Origin: Paracoccaceae bacterium
Lineage (GTDB): Bacteria; Pseudomonadota; Alphaproteobacteria; Rhodobacterales; Rhodobacteraceae
Length of the DNA stretch: 64,000 nt
Reading direction: 5' to 3'
NCBI GenBank assembly: GCA_021296235.1
Contig: JAGWAS010000002.1
Span: 1 to 64,000, forward strand
Shown: one piece after another, positions 8,461-17,629 of the stretch
How positions within the stretch are numbered: the stretch's first letter is position 1
Layout of the letters: the number at the start of each line of letters is the position of its first letter
Made by a program: the position numbers and the translations under genes
The notes under the pieces: generated by a model
Databases searched by the model: none
Told to the model about the DNA's origin: nothing
The model's input: only the letters and a program-made list of their open reading frames with translations

Positions 8461-10194
8461 ATGGCCACTGCAATGACCAATGAAGACACCGGAATTTCAC
8501 TGACGGCGGGAGGAGCGTTGCTCTGCTGTCTGCACCGATTGGGGATTGAGCATGTCTTCGTGAATTCCGGTACGGATTTCCCGCCGGTGATCGAGGGTCT
8601 TTTGGAGGCAAGGGAACAGAATCTCAACCTTCCGAAACTGCTGACAATTCCACACGAACACGCAGCACTCGGAATGGCGCATGGGCATTATCTGATTTCG
8701 GGTAAGCCACAAGCGGTCATGCTCCACACAAATGTCGGCTTGGCCAACGGATCGGCGGGTGCGATCAACGCCGCCTGCGAACACATTCCGATACTGATCA
8801 TGTCCGGCCGGACCCCGATTAGCGAGGGGGGCCGCTTCGGCGCAAGGACCGTACCGATTGGTTGGGGCCAGGAAATGCGCGATCAAGCGGCCCTGGTCCG
8901 GGAGGCCTGCAAATGGGACTACGAGTTGCGCTATCCCGAACAGGTCGCGGGACTTGTTGACCGAGCGACGGCAATTGCATGCTCAACCCCAAAAGGCCCT
9001 GTTTATTTGGCGCTTCCAAGAGAGGTTTTGTGCGAAAGAACAAAAATCGAATTCCCCGATCCGGCAGCGAACATTTCGATCATGCCATCGCGTGGCGCAG
9101 CAAATCCGGAAGATGTTGCCAAGCTGGCGGAATGGATCGCAGGTGCAAGAAACCCACTGATCATTGCCCAAAGGGGGGCAGGGGACGACGCAAGCTTCCG
9201 CAAGTTTGCCGATTTGGTCGAGGACTGGTCGATCCCTGTTTCAACCTGGTGGGCAACCTCGCTCGCGATCGCGAGCGATCACCCATGCCATGTCGGGGCG
9301 GATCCGGGGCCGTGGCTGGAGAATGCCGACCTCGTGATCATCCTGAATTCGCTCGCGCCGTGGTGCCCGGACATGCACCGACCCAATCCTGAAGCCAGGA
9401 TCGTCAACATTGGGCCGGATCCGATCTTCAGCAGGTTCCCGGTCAGGAACTTCAGATCGAACCTGTCAATCATCGGTGAACTGTCCCAGGTCATTCCTGC
9501 ACTGGCGGATGAACTCGGTTCTCCGGACGGCAAACGTCCGGAATTGCGTCGTCGGCTTGCAGCGGTATCGGCAAGAGCTGTCTCTTGCCGCAGCGCAGAT
9601 GTTGAACGAGCAATTTTGATGCCGGACGGTGGAATTAGCCGTGATTGGGTTTCGCTCTGCCTTGGGAAAGCGTTGGAGCATATGGAATCGTCGGTATTCT
9701 CCGAGTTGGGAGTCAGGTTGGGCCTCCTGTTGCGCAGAAGTAGGAATTCTTGGTTCCAAGAGCCTCATTCCGGCGGATTGGGTTGGTCGTTTCCTGCTGC
9801 ATTGGGCGCACAACTTGCGGATCCGGCGCGCGTTTGCGTGGCGACAATGGGGGATGGTTCCTACATGTTTTCGAATCCCGTTGTTTGCCACCAGATTGCC
9901 GAGTCTCTGCGTTTGCCGGTTCTGACTGTAGTTCTGAACAACGGCGAATGGGGTGCGGTCAGGGAGTCGGTGGTGGGGCTCTATCCGGGCGGAAGGGCCT
10001 CCAAGGCCAACTCTGTTCCGCTTACATCCCTGCGGCCAAGCCCCGACTACGTCATGGTCGCAAAGGCCAGTCGCACCTGGGCCAGACGGGTGGAAGTTGC
10101 AGAACAGTTGGAGCCCGCCCTGCACGCAGCACTCCAGGTGGTAACCGACGAGCGGAGACCGGCAATGGTAGAGGTGCTTACAGTTCCCGACTGA
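8461..10194 (+). CDS. Thiamine-diphosphate-dependent enzyme, acetolactate-synthase-like, substrate unknown
   Basis: A 577-residue enzyme with the three-domain acetolactate synthase/benzoylformate decarboxylase architecture. The N-terminal domain has the cofactor-activating glutamate E66 in PHEHAAL. The C-terminal domain has the ThDP/Mg motif GDG at 464-466 ending in NN at 493-494, with SYMFSNPVVCHQIAES between. The retained glutamate argues against glyoxylate carboligase, which has valine there. The gene overlaps nothing but follows dctM by 20 bases; starts at 8461 and 8473 are both possible and neither has a strong ribosome site. Likely role: carboligation or decarboxylation of a 2-oxo acid derived from the imported substrate. 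The family is common in alphaproteobacteria but poorly characterised. Confidence 0.8.
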   Translation: MATAMTNEDTGISLTAGGALLCCLHRLGIEHVFVNSGTDFPPVIEGLLEAREQNLNLPKLLTIPHEHAALGMAHGHYLISGKPQAVMLHTNVGLANGSAGAINAACEHIPILIMSGRTPISEGGRFGARTVPIGWGQEMRDQAALVREACKWDYELRYPEQVAGLVDRATAIACSTPKGPVYLALPREVLCERTKIEFPDPAANISIMPSRGAANPEDVAKLAEWIAGARNPLIIAQRGAGDDASFRKFADLVEDWSIPVSTWWATSLAIASDHPCHVGADPGPWLENADLVIILNSLAPWCPDMHRPNPEARIVNIGPDPIFSRFPVRNFRSNLSIIGELSQVIPALADELGSPDGKRPELRRRLAAVSARAVSCRSADVERAILMPDGGISRDWVSLCLGKALEHMESSVFSELGVRLGLLLRRSRNSWFQEPHSGGLGWSFPAALGAQLADPARVCVATMGDGSYMFSNPVVCHQIAESLRLPVLTVVLNNGEWGAVRESVVGLYPGGRASKANSVPLTSLRPSPDYVMVAKASRTWARRVEVAEQLEPALHAALQVVTDERRPAMVEVLTVPD

Positions 10195-10210
10195 ACGAAG
10201 GGGAAGCTGT

Positions 10211-11404
10211 TCAGTAAGGCAGTCCGGTATAGTTTTCGGCCAGCAATGCCCGCCCGTTGACCGTATCGCGGATGTGGGTAAATTCCGTATCCTGAATGCG
10301 CCGCTCGAATTCGCTGGCATCCGGAATTCTGTGCAAAAGGTTTGTCATCCACAGGCTGAAGCGCATCGACTTCCAGACTCGGGCCAGCGCGGATTCGGAA
10401 TAGCATTTCAACTTTCTGCCATCTCCGGACCTATATTCTTCAATCAGGGCATCGTGCAGATAGTGGACATCGGAAAAAGCCAGGTTCAACCCCTTTGCAC
10501 CGGTGGGTGGCACAATGTGCGAAGCGTCCCCGCAAAGGAACAACCTTCCAAAACTCATTGGTTCGCTAACGAAGGTTCTGATTGGCGCAATGGATTTTTC
10601 AACGACCTTTCCTGTTTCGAGACATTCCGCAATGCTATCCGGGAGACGGCGCCTGAGTTCCGTCCAGAATCGATCCGCACTCCAATCATCTGCGTTTTCG
10701 GAATTTGGAACTTGAATGTAGTATCTGGAAAGTAATGGATTGCGCATAGACGCCAATGCAAATCCCCTGCCGGATCTAGAATAGATCAATTCGTCATTGA
10801 CGGGAGGCGATTCAGACAAAACGCCCAGCCACCCGAACGGATAGGATTTTTCAAATTGTTTCCTGGCACCTGCGGGAATGCTTTCACGGCTCACGCCGTG
10901 AAACCCGTCACACCCGGCAATGAAATTGCATGCAATGCTGTAGTTGAGTCGACCCCGGTCGAATGTCACCGAAGGGTTTGCAGTGTCAATGCCGTGCAGT
11001 CGGACATTCCCGGCCTCATGAACAATCGGCACCCCGTCCGAATCGAGCGCCTCGTAGAGGTCGCGCGTAACCTCGGTCTGACCGTAAACGGTTACCGATT
11101 TGCCGACCAACTCCGCAAAGTCGATCCGGAAGTGGCCGTTTTCGTCCGAAAGAAGACAACCGCCATGAACCAGCCCCTCCTCGTGCAACCGCTGCGATAC
11201 ACCAGCCTCGCGCAACTGGTCGACGCTTCCCTGTTCGAGCACGCCGGCGCGAATCCTGGAGAGCACGTATGGCCTCGACCTTCGTTCAAGGATCACGCAA
11301 TCCATGCCGTCCCGTGTCAATTTTCGCGCCAGCAGCAATCCTGCTGGCCCGCCACCAACAATGACCACTCTCACGCGCTTTGGCACGACTTGGTTCGACA
11401 ACAT
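10211..11404 (-). CDS. pobA: 4-hydroxybenzoate 3-monooxygenase
   Basis: A 397-residue flavoprotein hydroxylase converting 4-hydroxybenzoate to protocatechuate with NADPH and O2. Motifs: dinucleotide GxGxxG at residues 17-22, RAGVLEQG, the DG motif in GCDGFHGVSR, and the FAD-binding GDASHIVPPTGAKGLNLA. The substrate-pocket segment is preserved, with Y in YSRSGRGF and S/R in ALASMR, matching Tyr201, Ser212 and Arg214 of the Pseudomonas enzyme. It ends 16 bases from the convergent ThDP gene and is divergent from a MetE-like gene. The protocatechuate ring-cleavage genes are not in this window. No PobR-type regulator is adjacent, but an inverted repeat in the shared promoter may be an operator. 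Confidence 0.95.
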   Translation of the reverse strand: MLSNQVVPKRVRVVIVGGGPAGLLLARKLTRDGMDCVILERRSRPYVLSRIRAGVLEQGSVDQLREAGVSQRLHEEGLVHGGCLLSDENGHFRIDFAELVGKSVTVYGQTEVTRDLYEALDSDGVPIVHEAGNVRLHGIDTANPSVTFDRGRLNYSIACNFIAGCDGFHGVSRESIPAGARKQFEKSYPFGWLGVLSESPPVNDELIYSRSGRGFALASMRNPLLSRYYIQVPNSENADDWSADRFWTELRRRLPDSIAECLETGKVVEKSIAPIRTFVSEPMSFGRLFLCGDASHIVPPTGAKGLNLAFSDVHYLHDALIEEYRSGDGRKLKCYSESALARVWKSMRFSLWMTNLLHRIPDASEFERRIQDTEFTHIRDTVNGRALLAENYTGLPY

Positions 11405-11464
11405 GTTCGCTCAACTCAACTGCGGATGGAAACTCCAAGAATTGGAGAGTAAACTGGTTGCTAT

Positions 11465-11485
11465 TCGGATTGAAGACCAATCCGA
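11465..11485. promoter_or_regulatory. Inverted repeat between pobA and the MetE-like gene
   Basis: TCGGATTG - AAGAC - CAATCCGA is a perfect 8-base inverted repeat with a 5-base spacer. It lies 61 bases upstream of pobA and 25 bases before the divergent gene. This fits a dimeric regulator site serving both promoters, or a hairpin in the leader of the plus-strand gene. No regulator gene is adjacent to test against. Confidence 0.45.
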
Positions 11486-11509
11486 TACTGCAGATCAAAG
11501 GATCAAGGG

Positions 11510-12619
11510 ATGTCCGGAGGACCGAGATTTCGTGCCGACCATGTCGGCAGCCTGCTGCGGCCGCGGAAACTGGCGCAAATGCGCATGGCTGTGGCCAATG
11601 GGGATGGAAACGAGGCCGACCTCAGGGCGATTGAGGACGAGGAGATCTCGGCGGTGGTCGGGATTCAGGAGGAAATCGGCCTCAAGGCGGTAACCGACGG
11701 CGAATTTCGGAGATCATTCTGGCACTACGATTTCATGGGAATGTTGACGGGATTTGAGTTGGAGGAGCGTGAGGAAGGCATACAGTTCGCCGGAGTGAAG
11801 CTTCGGCCGGTCTTTCCGGTGATCCGGGGCATCCTGGACTTTCCAGACGATCATCCCATGCTTGAGCATTTCAAGCACGTTGCCAAAATTTCCTCGGTGA
11901 CGCCGAAGATATCAATTCCGGGACCAAGTTGTTGTCATTTCAGGGTTGGACTGGAGGATATTCATCCCCGCCGCTACCGCGATGCTGAAGTTCTGATGGC
12001 GGATATCGCACGGACCTACCGCAAGGCGGTTCGGGCGTTCTATGATGCAGGTTGCCGCTATCTCCAGATGGACGACATCTTCTTTGCCTATCTGTGCGAC
12101 CCGAAGCACCGGAAGAGCAAGGCCGAACTTGGTCAGGACCCGGATTGGTTGATCGGGAAGTACTCATGGATGATGCATGAGGCAATTCGCGACCGTCCAA
12201 CGGATATGACGATCGCAATGCACATGTGCCGCGGGAACTTCCGTTCAACCCATGCTGCGGAGGGCGGTTACGATCCGGCCGCTGACGCCGTGTTCAACCA
12301 GACCGGAGTTGACGTGTTTTTCATGGAATACGACACGCAGAGGGCTGGCGGCATTGAGCCATTGCGACTCCTCTCAAAGGGTAACCAGCGCGTTATGCCG
12401 GGCTTTATCACCACAAAATCGGGTCACCTTGAATCAATCGACGAAATCAGGCGGAAAATCGACAAAGCTTCAAGAATTGCGGACATTGATCAACTTGGAA
12501 TAGCGCCACAATGCGGTTTTGCTTCGACCGAGGAGGGAAACGAACTCTCAGAAGATGAGCAATGGCGCAAACTGGAATTGGTGGTCCGGGTTGCGGACAA
12601 GGTCTGGGGCGAAATCTGA
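11510..12619 (+). CDS. Cobalamin-independent methionine synthase-like methyltransferase (MetE C-terminal domain family)
   Basis: A 369-residue single-domain protein with the UROD/MetE C-terminal barrel. Opening FRADHVGSLLRP is characteristic of this family. Zinc-ligand candidates align with MetE: H and C in HMCRGNF, E in FMEYD, and C in APQCGF near the C-terminus. True MetE is twice as long and binds 5-methyl-THF-triglutamate through an N-terminal domain that is absent here, so the methyl donor is probably different. AAGGA lies a few bases before the ATG. It is divergent from pobA over a 105-base region with an inverted repeat, which might link it to aromatic catabolism, for example methyl transfer from a methoxylated substrate; that is speculation. 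Confidence 0.8.
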   Translation: MSGGPRFRADHVGSLLRPRKLAQMRMAVANGDGNEADLRAIEDEEISAVVGIQEEIGLKAVTDGEFRRSFWHYDFMGMLTGFELEEREEGIQFAGVKLRPVFPVIRGILDFPDDHPMLEHFKHVAKISSVTPKISIPGPSCCHFRVGLEDIHPRRYRDAEVLMADIARTYRKAVRAFYDAGCRYLQMDDIFFAYLCDPKHRKSKAELGQDPDWLIGKYSWMMHEAIRDRPTDMTIAMHMCRGNFRSTHAAEGGYDPAADAVFNQTGVDVFFMEYDTQRAGGIEPLRLLSKGNQRVMPGFITTKSGHLESIDEIRRKIDKASRIADIDQLGIAPQCGFASTEEGNELSEDEQWRKLELVVRVADKVWGEI

Positions 12620-12705
12620 TGTGCGCTGGCAAATCTCTCCAGGAAGTGGCAACGGATTCGGATTAACTCCATTGACTCCTTTGGGGACGGGTCACTTGTC
12701 GGGCT

Positions 12706-13254
12706 TTACTTCCATTTAATTGAACAACCCATTGAAGGAACTTGATTCTCTGGACCCTTTCCGGACTCTGCAATCGCCAACATGGCGTTGCGCAATTCCC
12801 GAATGGTTGCTCCATCCGGTCGGCCGGATCCGGCGCTGTCGAGACGGCCCCGATACTGAAGTTCAAGCGCCGAATTGAACCCAAAAAAATCTGGAGTGCA
12901 TTCTGCGCCGTAGTCGCGAGCAACAGACTGAGTCTCATCGTGCATATAGGGAAAGCAGAAATTGTGCTCACGAGAGAAGTTTTTCATGTTCTCAAAGGAA
13001 TCCTCTGGATGACTGCGCGCGTCATTGGCACAAATTGCAGCAACTCCGATCCCCGAATCCTGAAGCACCTTGGCATCGGCCACGATTCTTTCGATTGCTG
13101 AAACAACATACGGGCAATGGTTGCAGATGAACATTATCAGGACACCGTTTGGTCCCTTTGCAGAATCGAGCGTTACCTTTGATCCGTCCGTGGAAGGCAA
13201 GCTGAAGTTGGGTGCCTCCCGGCCAAAATCACATACGGTGGTGTTCACAGCCAT
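12706..13254 (-). CDS. Thioredoxin-fold redoxin (AhpC/TSA-like) with CNHC motif
   Basis: A 182-residue cytoplasmic protein with a thioredoxin/peroxiredoxin fold: GREAPNFSLPSTDG at the N-terminus, then FICNHCPYV with redox cysteines C44 and C47, and DYGAECTPDFFGF carrying the cis-proline-like segment. The CxxC active site replaces the single peroxidatic cysteine of true peroxiredoxins, so it is more likely a disulfide reductase than a peroxidase. The start is firm: AAGGAG sits at ideal distance from ATG 13254. It stands upstream of no obvious partner and converges on the MetE-like gene. Confidence 0.8.
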   Translation of the reverse strand: MAVNTTVCDFGREAPNFSLPSTDGSKVTLDSAKGPNGVLIMFICNHCPYVVSAIERIVADAKVLQDSGIGVAAICANDARSHPEDSFENMKNFSREHNFCFPYMHDETQSVARDYGAECTPDFFGFNSALELQYRGRLDSAGSGRPDGATIRELRNAMLAIAESGKGPENQVPSMGCSIKWK

Positions 13255-13316
13255 ATCCAGCTCCTTTCAAGATACTGTTTGTTAGCAGGGGCGCTTCCAT
13301 GTGTCGGCACAAGCCG

Positions 13317-14012
13317 TCAATGACGCCCTGGTGGCAATTTCAATGCATTCCTGATCGTTTCCATGTTTTTCCGGAGATCCGGCTTCCGACCAGCTTCGCC
13401 TGCTGCGTAAACAGCTGAACCGGCAACAAGGACGTTGGCTCCCGCTTCGAACGCTGCCGGTGCGGTTTTGTGCGAAATCCCGCCATCCACCTGCAGGTGG
13501 ATGGGCCTGTCGCCGATCATTTCGGCAACTTCCCTGATCTTCTCCAATTGGCCAGTGATGAAGTCCTGCCCACCAAATCCTGGGTTTACGGTCATGACGC
13601 AAACGAGATCGACCAAATCAAGGAGATGCCTCAGCGAATTTGCCGGTGTTGACGGATTGAGTGCAATTCCGGCCGCAACTCCTTGGTTTTGCACTTCCTG
13701 GAGTGTCCGGTGCGCATGATCGCCCGCCTCCACGTGGACAGTTATTCGGTCTGCTCCGGCCTGAGCAAATGACTTGATGAAGGGATCGACCGGGCTGATC
13801 ATGAGGTGAACATCCATAACAGTCTTGATGTGCGGACGGATGGCGGCGCATAGCCCGGCACCGAATGTCATGTTGGGCACGAAATGACCGTCCATGACAT
13901 CGACATGTATCCAATCTGCGCCTGCGTTTTCCAACGCTTCGCATTCGATCCCAAATTTGGAGTAGTTCGCGCTCAGGATCGACGGTGCAATGACAACTTT
14001 TCGTTTGGTCAT
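13317..14012 (-). CDS. rpe: Ribulose-phosphate 3-epimerase
   Basis: A 231-residue TIM-barrel enzyme interconverting ribulose 5-phosphate and xylulose 5-phosphate. Conserved features: APSILSANYSK with S11, the metal/catalytic set H36 and D38 in WIHVDVMDGHFVPN, VHVEAG, MTVNPGFGGQ and the final VDGGI plus VAGSAVY phosphate-binding segment. Length and motifs are normal. It links to the pentose phosphate/Calvin-type carbon flow, as does tkt further right. It lies between the redoxin gene and acs on the same strand, with gaps of 62 and 85 bases. Confidence 0.96.
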   Translation of the reverse strand: MTKRKVVIAPSILSANYSKFGIECEALENAGADWIHVDVMDGHFVPNMTFGAGLCAAIRPHIKTVMDVHLMISPVDPFIKSFAQAGADRITVHVEAGDHAHRTLQEVQNQGVAAGIALNPSTPANSLRHLLDLVDLVCVMTVNPGFGGQDFITGQLEKIREVAEMIGDRPIHLQVDGGISHKTAPAAFEAGANVLVAGSAVYAAGEAGRKPDLRKNMETIRNALKLPPGRH

Positions 14013-14097
14013 CCGGAACGGACCCCCGGCAAATTGCGGGGCGTGGGAAGGAATGCAACCGGGTAAGGGGTTGTCACCAGAGGTGTGCCTTTTGGGT

Positions 14098-16053
14098 TCA
14101 TTTGTTCACCCGGTTTTCGATGAGGTCGTCAACGACGGCAGGGTCGGCCAAGGTTGAGGTGTCGCCAAGGGATCCGTAATCGTTCTCGGCAATCTTGCGA
14201 AGGATACGTCGCATGATCTTGCCGGAGCGGGTTTTGGGCAAACCCGGTGCCCATTGGATCATGTCCGGCTTGGCAATTGGACCGATCTCCTTCCTGACCC
14301 AAAGTTCAAGCTCCCGACGCAGTTCATCCGAGGGTGAATTGCCTCCCATCAGCGTTACATAGGCGTAGATGCCTTGACCCTTGATGTCGTGCGGGTAGCC
14401 AACGACCGCAGCTTCGGCAATCTTTGGATGTGCCACAAGTGCGCTTTCAACTTCTGCCGTTCCCATCCTGTGTCCGGAAACATTCAGGACATCATCGACG
14501 CGACCGGTGATCCAGTAATATCCATCACTGTCGCGTCGACATCCGTCGCCGGTGAAGTAGGTGCCCTGATATTGCTGGAAATATGTTTCCATGAAGCGTT
14601 GGTGGTCGCCATATACGGTTCGCATCTGTCCCGGCCAGCTCTCTTTGATGCAGAGCACGCCTTCGGCCTCCTGTGATTCAATCTCCTTTCCCGTTTCCGG
14701 CTCAAGGATTGCCGGAACAATTCCAAAGAAAGGTCGCGTCGCAGAACCCGGTTTGGTCGGCACCGCTCCGGGCACCGGCGTGATCAGATGGCCGCCTGTC
14801 TCCGTTTGCCACCAAGTGTCAACGATCGGGCAGCGGCCCTGACCGACAACCATGTTGTACCACTTCCATGCTTCGGGGTTGATGGGTTCGCCCACGGTGC
14901 CAAGTGTGCGGATGGCCGAGAGGTCGCAACCCTCAACCCATTGATCGCCAAGTCCCATAAGGGCACGAATGGCGGTAGGTGCGGTATAAAACTGGTTTAC
15001 CCGATGCTTCTCGCAGACCTGCCAAAATCTTGACGCATCGGGATAGGTGGGCACACCTTCAAACATCAGAGTCGTGGCACCGTTCGCCAATGGTCCGTAG
15101 ACTATGTAGCTGTGCCCAGTAACCCAACCGACATCGGCGGTACACCAGAACACGTCGCCTTCATGATAGTCGAAAACGACCTCATGCGTCAGCGAGGCAT
15201 AAACAAGGTAGCCGCCGGAGGTGTGAACAACTCCCTTGGGTTTCCCGGTTGATCCCGAGGTGTAGAGGATGAACAGCGGATCCTCTGCATTCATGGATTC
15301 ACATGCGCAATCCGACGACACCTCCTTGGAGATTTCTGTGTAATTGAAATCTCGCCCATCTTGGCAATTGATTTCGGCGCCGGTGCGCTGAACCATGAGG
15401 CATTTGACGGTTTCCGGACATTGCGAGAGCGCAAGATCGGTGTTGTGCTTCAAAGCTGTGTTTCGGCCGCCACGAGGCGCTTCGTCCGCGGTAATCACAA
15501 TTTTGGCGTCGCAGTCATTGATTCGGCTTGCCAACGCCTCGGGACTGAAACCGGCAAAGACGATCGAATGCACTGCACCAATTCGTGTGCAGGCCAGCAT
15601 TGCGTACGCTGCTTCGGGAATCATCGGAAGGTAGATCACAACCCGATCGCCCTTGCCGATGCCAAGCTTCTTCAGGACATTTGCCATCCGGCAAACTGAT
15701 TCGTGAAGTTCGCGGTAGGTTACGTGTCTTGCTTGGCCGGTTGGATCGTCCGGCTCCCAAATGATGGCGGTCCGATCGCCACGGTCGGACAAGTGTCTGT
15801 CAACACAGTTTTCCGAAACGTTCAATTGACCATCTTCGTACCATTTGATCGAAACATCCGGGAATTCGAAATTGACATTTCGAACCTTTGTGAATGATTT
15901 TCTCCAAGTGATCCTGTCGGCGGCGCGAGCCCAGAAACCTTCCGGATCCTTGTGGAACTGGGTGTTCCACTCTTCATATTTCTTTGGATCCACATGAGCC
16001 TTTGCCATGAATTCCGGGCTGGGTTGGTAGAATTCGTTCATCATTTTCGCCAA
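14098..16053 (-). CDS. acs: Acetyl-CoA synthetase
   Basis: A 651-residue AMP-forming ligase that activates acetate to acetyl-CoA. Signatures include the P-loop-like [15 protein letters not shown], the adenylate motif WWQTETGGH, the hinge [12 protein letters not shown], and the C-terminal [11 protein letters not shown] whose lysine is essential and is the usual acetylation site. Length equals the E. coli enzyme. The N-terminus from ATG 16053 is plausible, with [22 protein letters not shown] typical of alphaproteobacterial Acs. It has a long upstream region (16054-16558) that probably carries its promoter. Confidence 0.97.
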   Translation of the reverse strand: MAKMMNEFYQPSPEFMAKAHVDPKKYEEWNTQFHKDPEGFWARAADRITWRKSFTKVRNVNFEFPDVSIKWYEDGQLNVSENCVDRHLSDRGDRTAIIWEPDDPTGQARHVTYRELHESVCRMANVLKKLGIGKGDRVVIYLPMIPEAAYAMLACTRIGAVHSIVFAGFSPEALASRINDCDAKIVITADEAPRGGRNTALKHNTDLALSQCPETVKCLMVQRTGAEINCQDGRDFNYTEISKEVSSDCACESMNAEDPLFILYTSGSTGKPKGVVHTSGGYLVYASLTHEVVFDYHEGDVFWCTADVGWVTGHSYIVYGPLANGATTLMFEGVPTYPDASRFWQVCEKHRVNQFYTAPTAIRALMGLGDQWVEGCDLSAIRTLGTVGEPINPEAWKWYNMVVGQGRCPIVDTWWQTETGGHLITPVPGAVPTKPGSATRPFFGIVPAILEPETGKEIESQEAEGVLCIKESWPGQMRTVYGDHQRFMETYFQQYQGTYFTGDGCRRDSDGYYWITGRVDDVLNVSGHRMGTAEVESALVAHPKIAEAAVVGYPHDIKGQGIYAYVTLMGGNSPSDELRRELELWVRKEIGPIAKPDMIQWAPGLPKTRSGKIMRRILRKIAENDYGSLGDTSTLADPAVVDDLIENRVNK

Positions 16054-16558
16054 TCATCTGAAACGAAGCCACGTCGGTGACCATTCGCAAGGCAATGCGC
16101 CTTGGCACACTGTTCGGGTAACGATACTAAACCAATTCGCTGACGAAATTAAAGTGCGACCGTCGATGTTCAGTGAATTCACATTTGAGCTTTTTCATTG
16201 GTTTGCGGAACAACGAAACGTCCGAGATCTGATGGAATTGAAGGGATTTCCGGCAGTCTGACTTGTGGCATCAATCTGCATCCCATATGCGCCTTCCTGG
16301 CCGTTAGGTCGCAAATGTTGCCGGATAGAGTCCGGATTTTAGTTCCTTAACGGCAGTTTCTGCAATGGGCACGGCACCTTGTGCGAGGTTTCGCAGATCC
16401 TCTTTCGCTGTGGATGCAACTCTTTGTGGCGCTCTCCAAAAATGCGTTTGGAGCCTTAATCCTGTTCTGCCGTTCCGTTGGTTGTGGCAACGGTTGCAGG
16501 CCGCAAGCCGACATGCACTTGAATGATCGACGTGAAGGTGGAAGTTGAGGAGGTTACG
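16054..16558. other. Long intergenic region upstream of acs
   Basis: No conserved gene is visible here. The region should contain the acs promoter near its left end. A small hairpin, CCGGA-TAGAG-TCCGG followed by ATTTT (16321-16340), looks like a weak plus-strand terminator. Two tiny frames further right (16559-16728) are listed separately. A small RNA is possible but nothing supports one. Confidence 0.35.
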
Positions 16559-16642
16559 ATGTCCGCTTCATTTTTTGGAACGCATTATCTTGGCACATAC
16601 ACCGATTGTCGTGTCGACAACCCGTCAGTAAAGGAGTCATGA
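16559..16642 (+). CDS. Tiny open frame with strong ribosome site (27 codons)
   Basis: GAGGAGGTTACG places a near-perfect Shine-Dalgarno sequence just before ATG 16559. The frame encodes 27 residues (MSASFFGTHYLG... to VKES). An in-frame ATG at 16523 would extend it to 39. Its stop overlaps the ATG of a second tiny frame (ATGA). It could be a leader peptide or small protein upstream of pxpBCA, or chance. No family recognised. Confidence 0.2.
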   Translation: MSASFFGTHYLGTYTDCRVDNPSVKES

Positions 16643-16728
16643 ATTGGAGCCAAAATCAGGCTTGCATGCAGCTAAATTCAGTTCCGAATTCTGCCGGCAC
16701 TGCCAATTGTGATCTCGAATTATCTTGA
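16639..16728 (+). CDS. Tiny open frame coupled to the previous one (29 codons)
   Basis: AAAGGAG precedes ATG 16639 by three bases, and the start overlaps the preceding stop codon as ATGA. The 29-residue product (MNWSQNQACMQ...) has two cysteines and no recognisable domain. The strict arrangement of two ribosome sites and a coupled start is the only evidence for translation. Confidence 0.18.
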   Translation: MNWSQNQACMQLNSVPNSAGTANCDLELS

Positions 16729-16789
16729 ACATCCGAGAAGAATGCGGTGAAACAGGATCTTTTGATAATTTCACAAAACAGTTTTATTT

Positions 16790-16799
16790 TAACATGTTA
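16790..16799. promoter_or_regulatory. Palindrome in the pxpBCA promoter region
   Basis: TAACATGTTA is a perfect 10-base palindrome in an AT-rich stretch, 62 bases before pxpB. TTGATA at 16762-16767 and TGTTATAG overlapping the palindrome may form the promoter. A repressor site here would control the 5-oxoprolinase operon; the regulator is unknown. Confidence 0.3.
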
Positions 16800-16861
16800 T
16801 AGCGAACAATGAAAAAAGCAGCAACCAGATTGACCAATCAGTTTCCAAGGGTGGGGCAGGA

Positions 16862-17629
16862 ATGACGGAGCGTCATGGAAGGAGCGCTTTCGCCAATCCG
16901 GGAAAGTCGGACTACCCTGCGATTTACCATGCCGGCGACCGGGCATTGCTTGTTAAATTTGGAAATCGCCATTCTGAGAGCACGAGCCGAGCGGTCCTGG
17001 CATTTGACGCTGCTTTGCGATCTGCCCCAATTGGGGTTGTCGAAACAGCACCCACCATGCGATCGGTATTGATTGCGTTCGATCCTCTGCAACTTAAGCC
17101 CGGCTTGTTGATTGATTGGTGCGAGGCACTTCTGAGTTCGCGGGATTGGTATGGTGCCGACAATAAAATTGATGGGAAACGCTGGATCATGCCGGCGGTA
17201 TACGGAGGTGCTGCCGGGCCCGATCTCAAGGAACTCGCGGTTCTTGCAGGTACGACGCCGGAGCAGGTCGTCAGGTTGCACACCGAAATCGAACTTACCG
17301 TCCTCTGCCTTGGTTTTTCACCGGGGCTGGCCTATTTGGCTGAATTGCCTGACCCTTTCAAGGTTCCCAGACGCAGCTCATTCGGAAGTCCGGTCAGTGC
17401 CGGATCGATTCTTGTTGCAAACCGGCAAACGGTTTTGCCGGCAACTCCCATCCCTACCGGCTGGAGATGCATCGGGCGGACACCAGCCAGAACTTTCTTG
17501 CCCAACACGTCCAATCCGTTTGTGCTGTCGCCGGGCGACAAGGTTCGTTTTGTCCAAATAACCGAAGCGGAGGCCCAACGGTTCGATCAACGGAAATTTC
17601 TCGAGGAACATGGGATTGAACGGACTTGA
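16862..17629 (+). CDS. pxpB: 5-oxoprolinase subunit B (KipI family)
   Basis: A 255-residue member of the KipI/carboxyltransferase subdomain C-D family. With PxpC and PxpA it forms the prokaryotic 5-oxoprolinase, which hydrolyses cyclised glutamate (5-oxo-L-proline) to glutamate with ATP. Family motifs: the GDRALLVKFG opening and LCLGFSPGLAYLAELP, then PRRSSFGSPVSAGSI, with the C-terminal SPGDKVRF. The gene is first of three overlapping genes in the order pxpB-pxpC-pxpA. It overlaps pxpC by 20 bases. The N-terminal 18 residues are longer than in most homologues. Confidence 0.92.
   Translation: MTERHGRSAFANPGKSDYPAIYHAGDRALLVKFGNRHSESTSRAVLAFDAALRSAPIGVVETAPTMRSVLIAFDPLQLKPGLLIDWCEALLSSRDWYGADNKIDGKRWIMPAVYGGAAGPDLKELAVLAGTTPEQVVRLHTEIELTVLCLGFSPGLAYLAELPDPFKVPRRSSFGSPVSAGSILVANRQTVLPATPIPTGWRCIGRTPARTFLPNTSNPFVLSPGDKVRFVQITEAEAQRFDQRKFLEEHGIERT

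Noticed and set aside
8461..10194. Glyoxylate carboligase (Gcl) for the ThDP enzyme
   Set aside because: Gcl has valine in place of the activating glutamate; E66 is present here, and the other genes of a gcl operon are absent.
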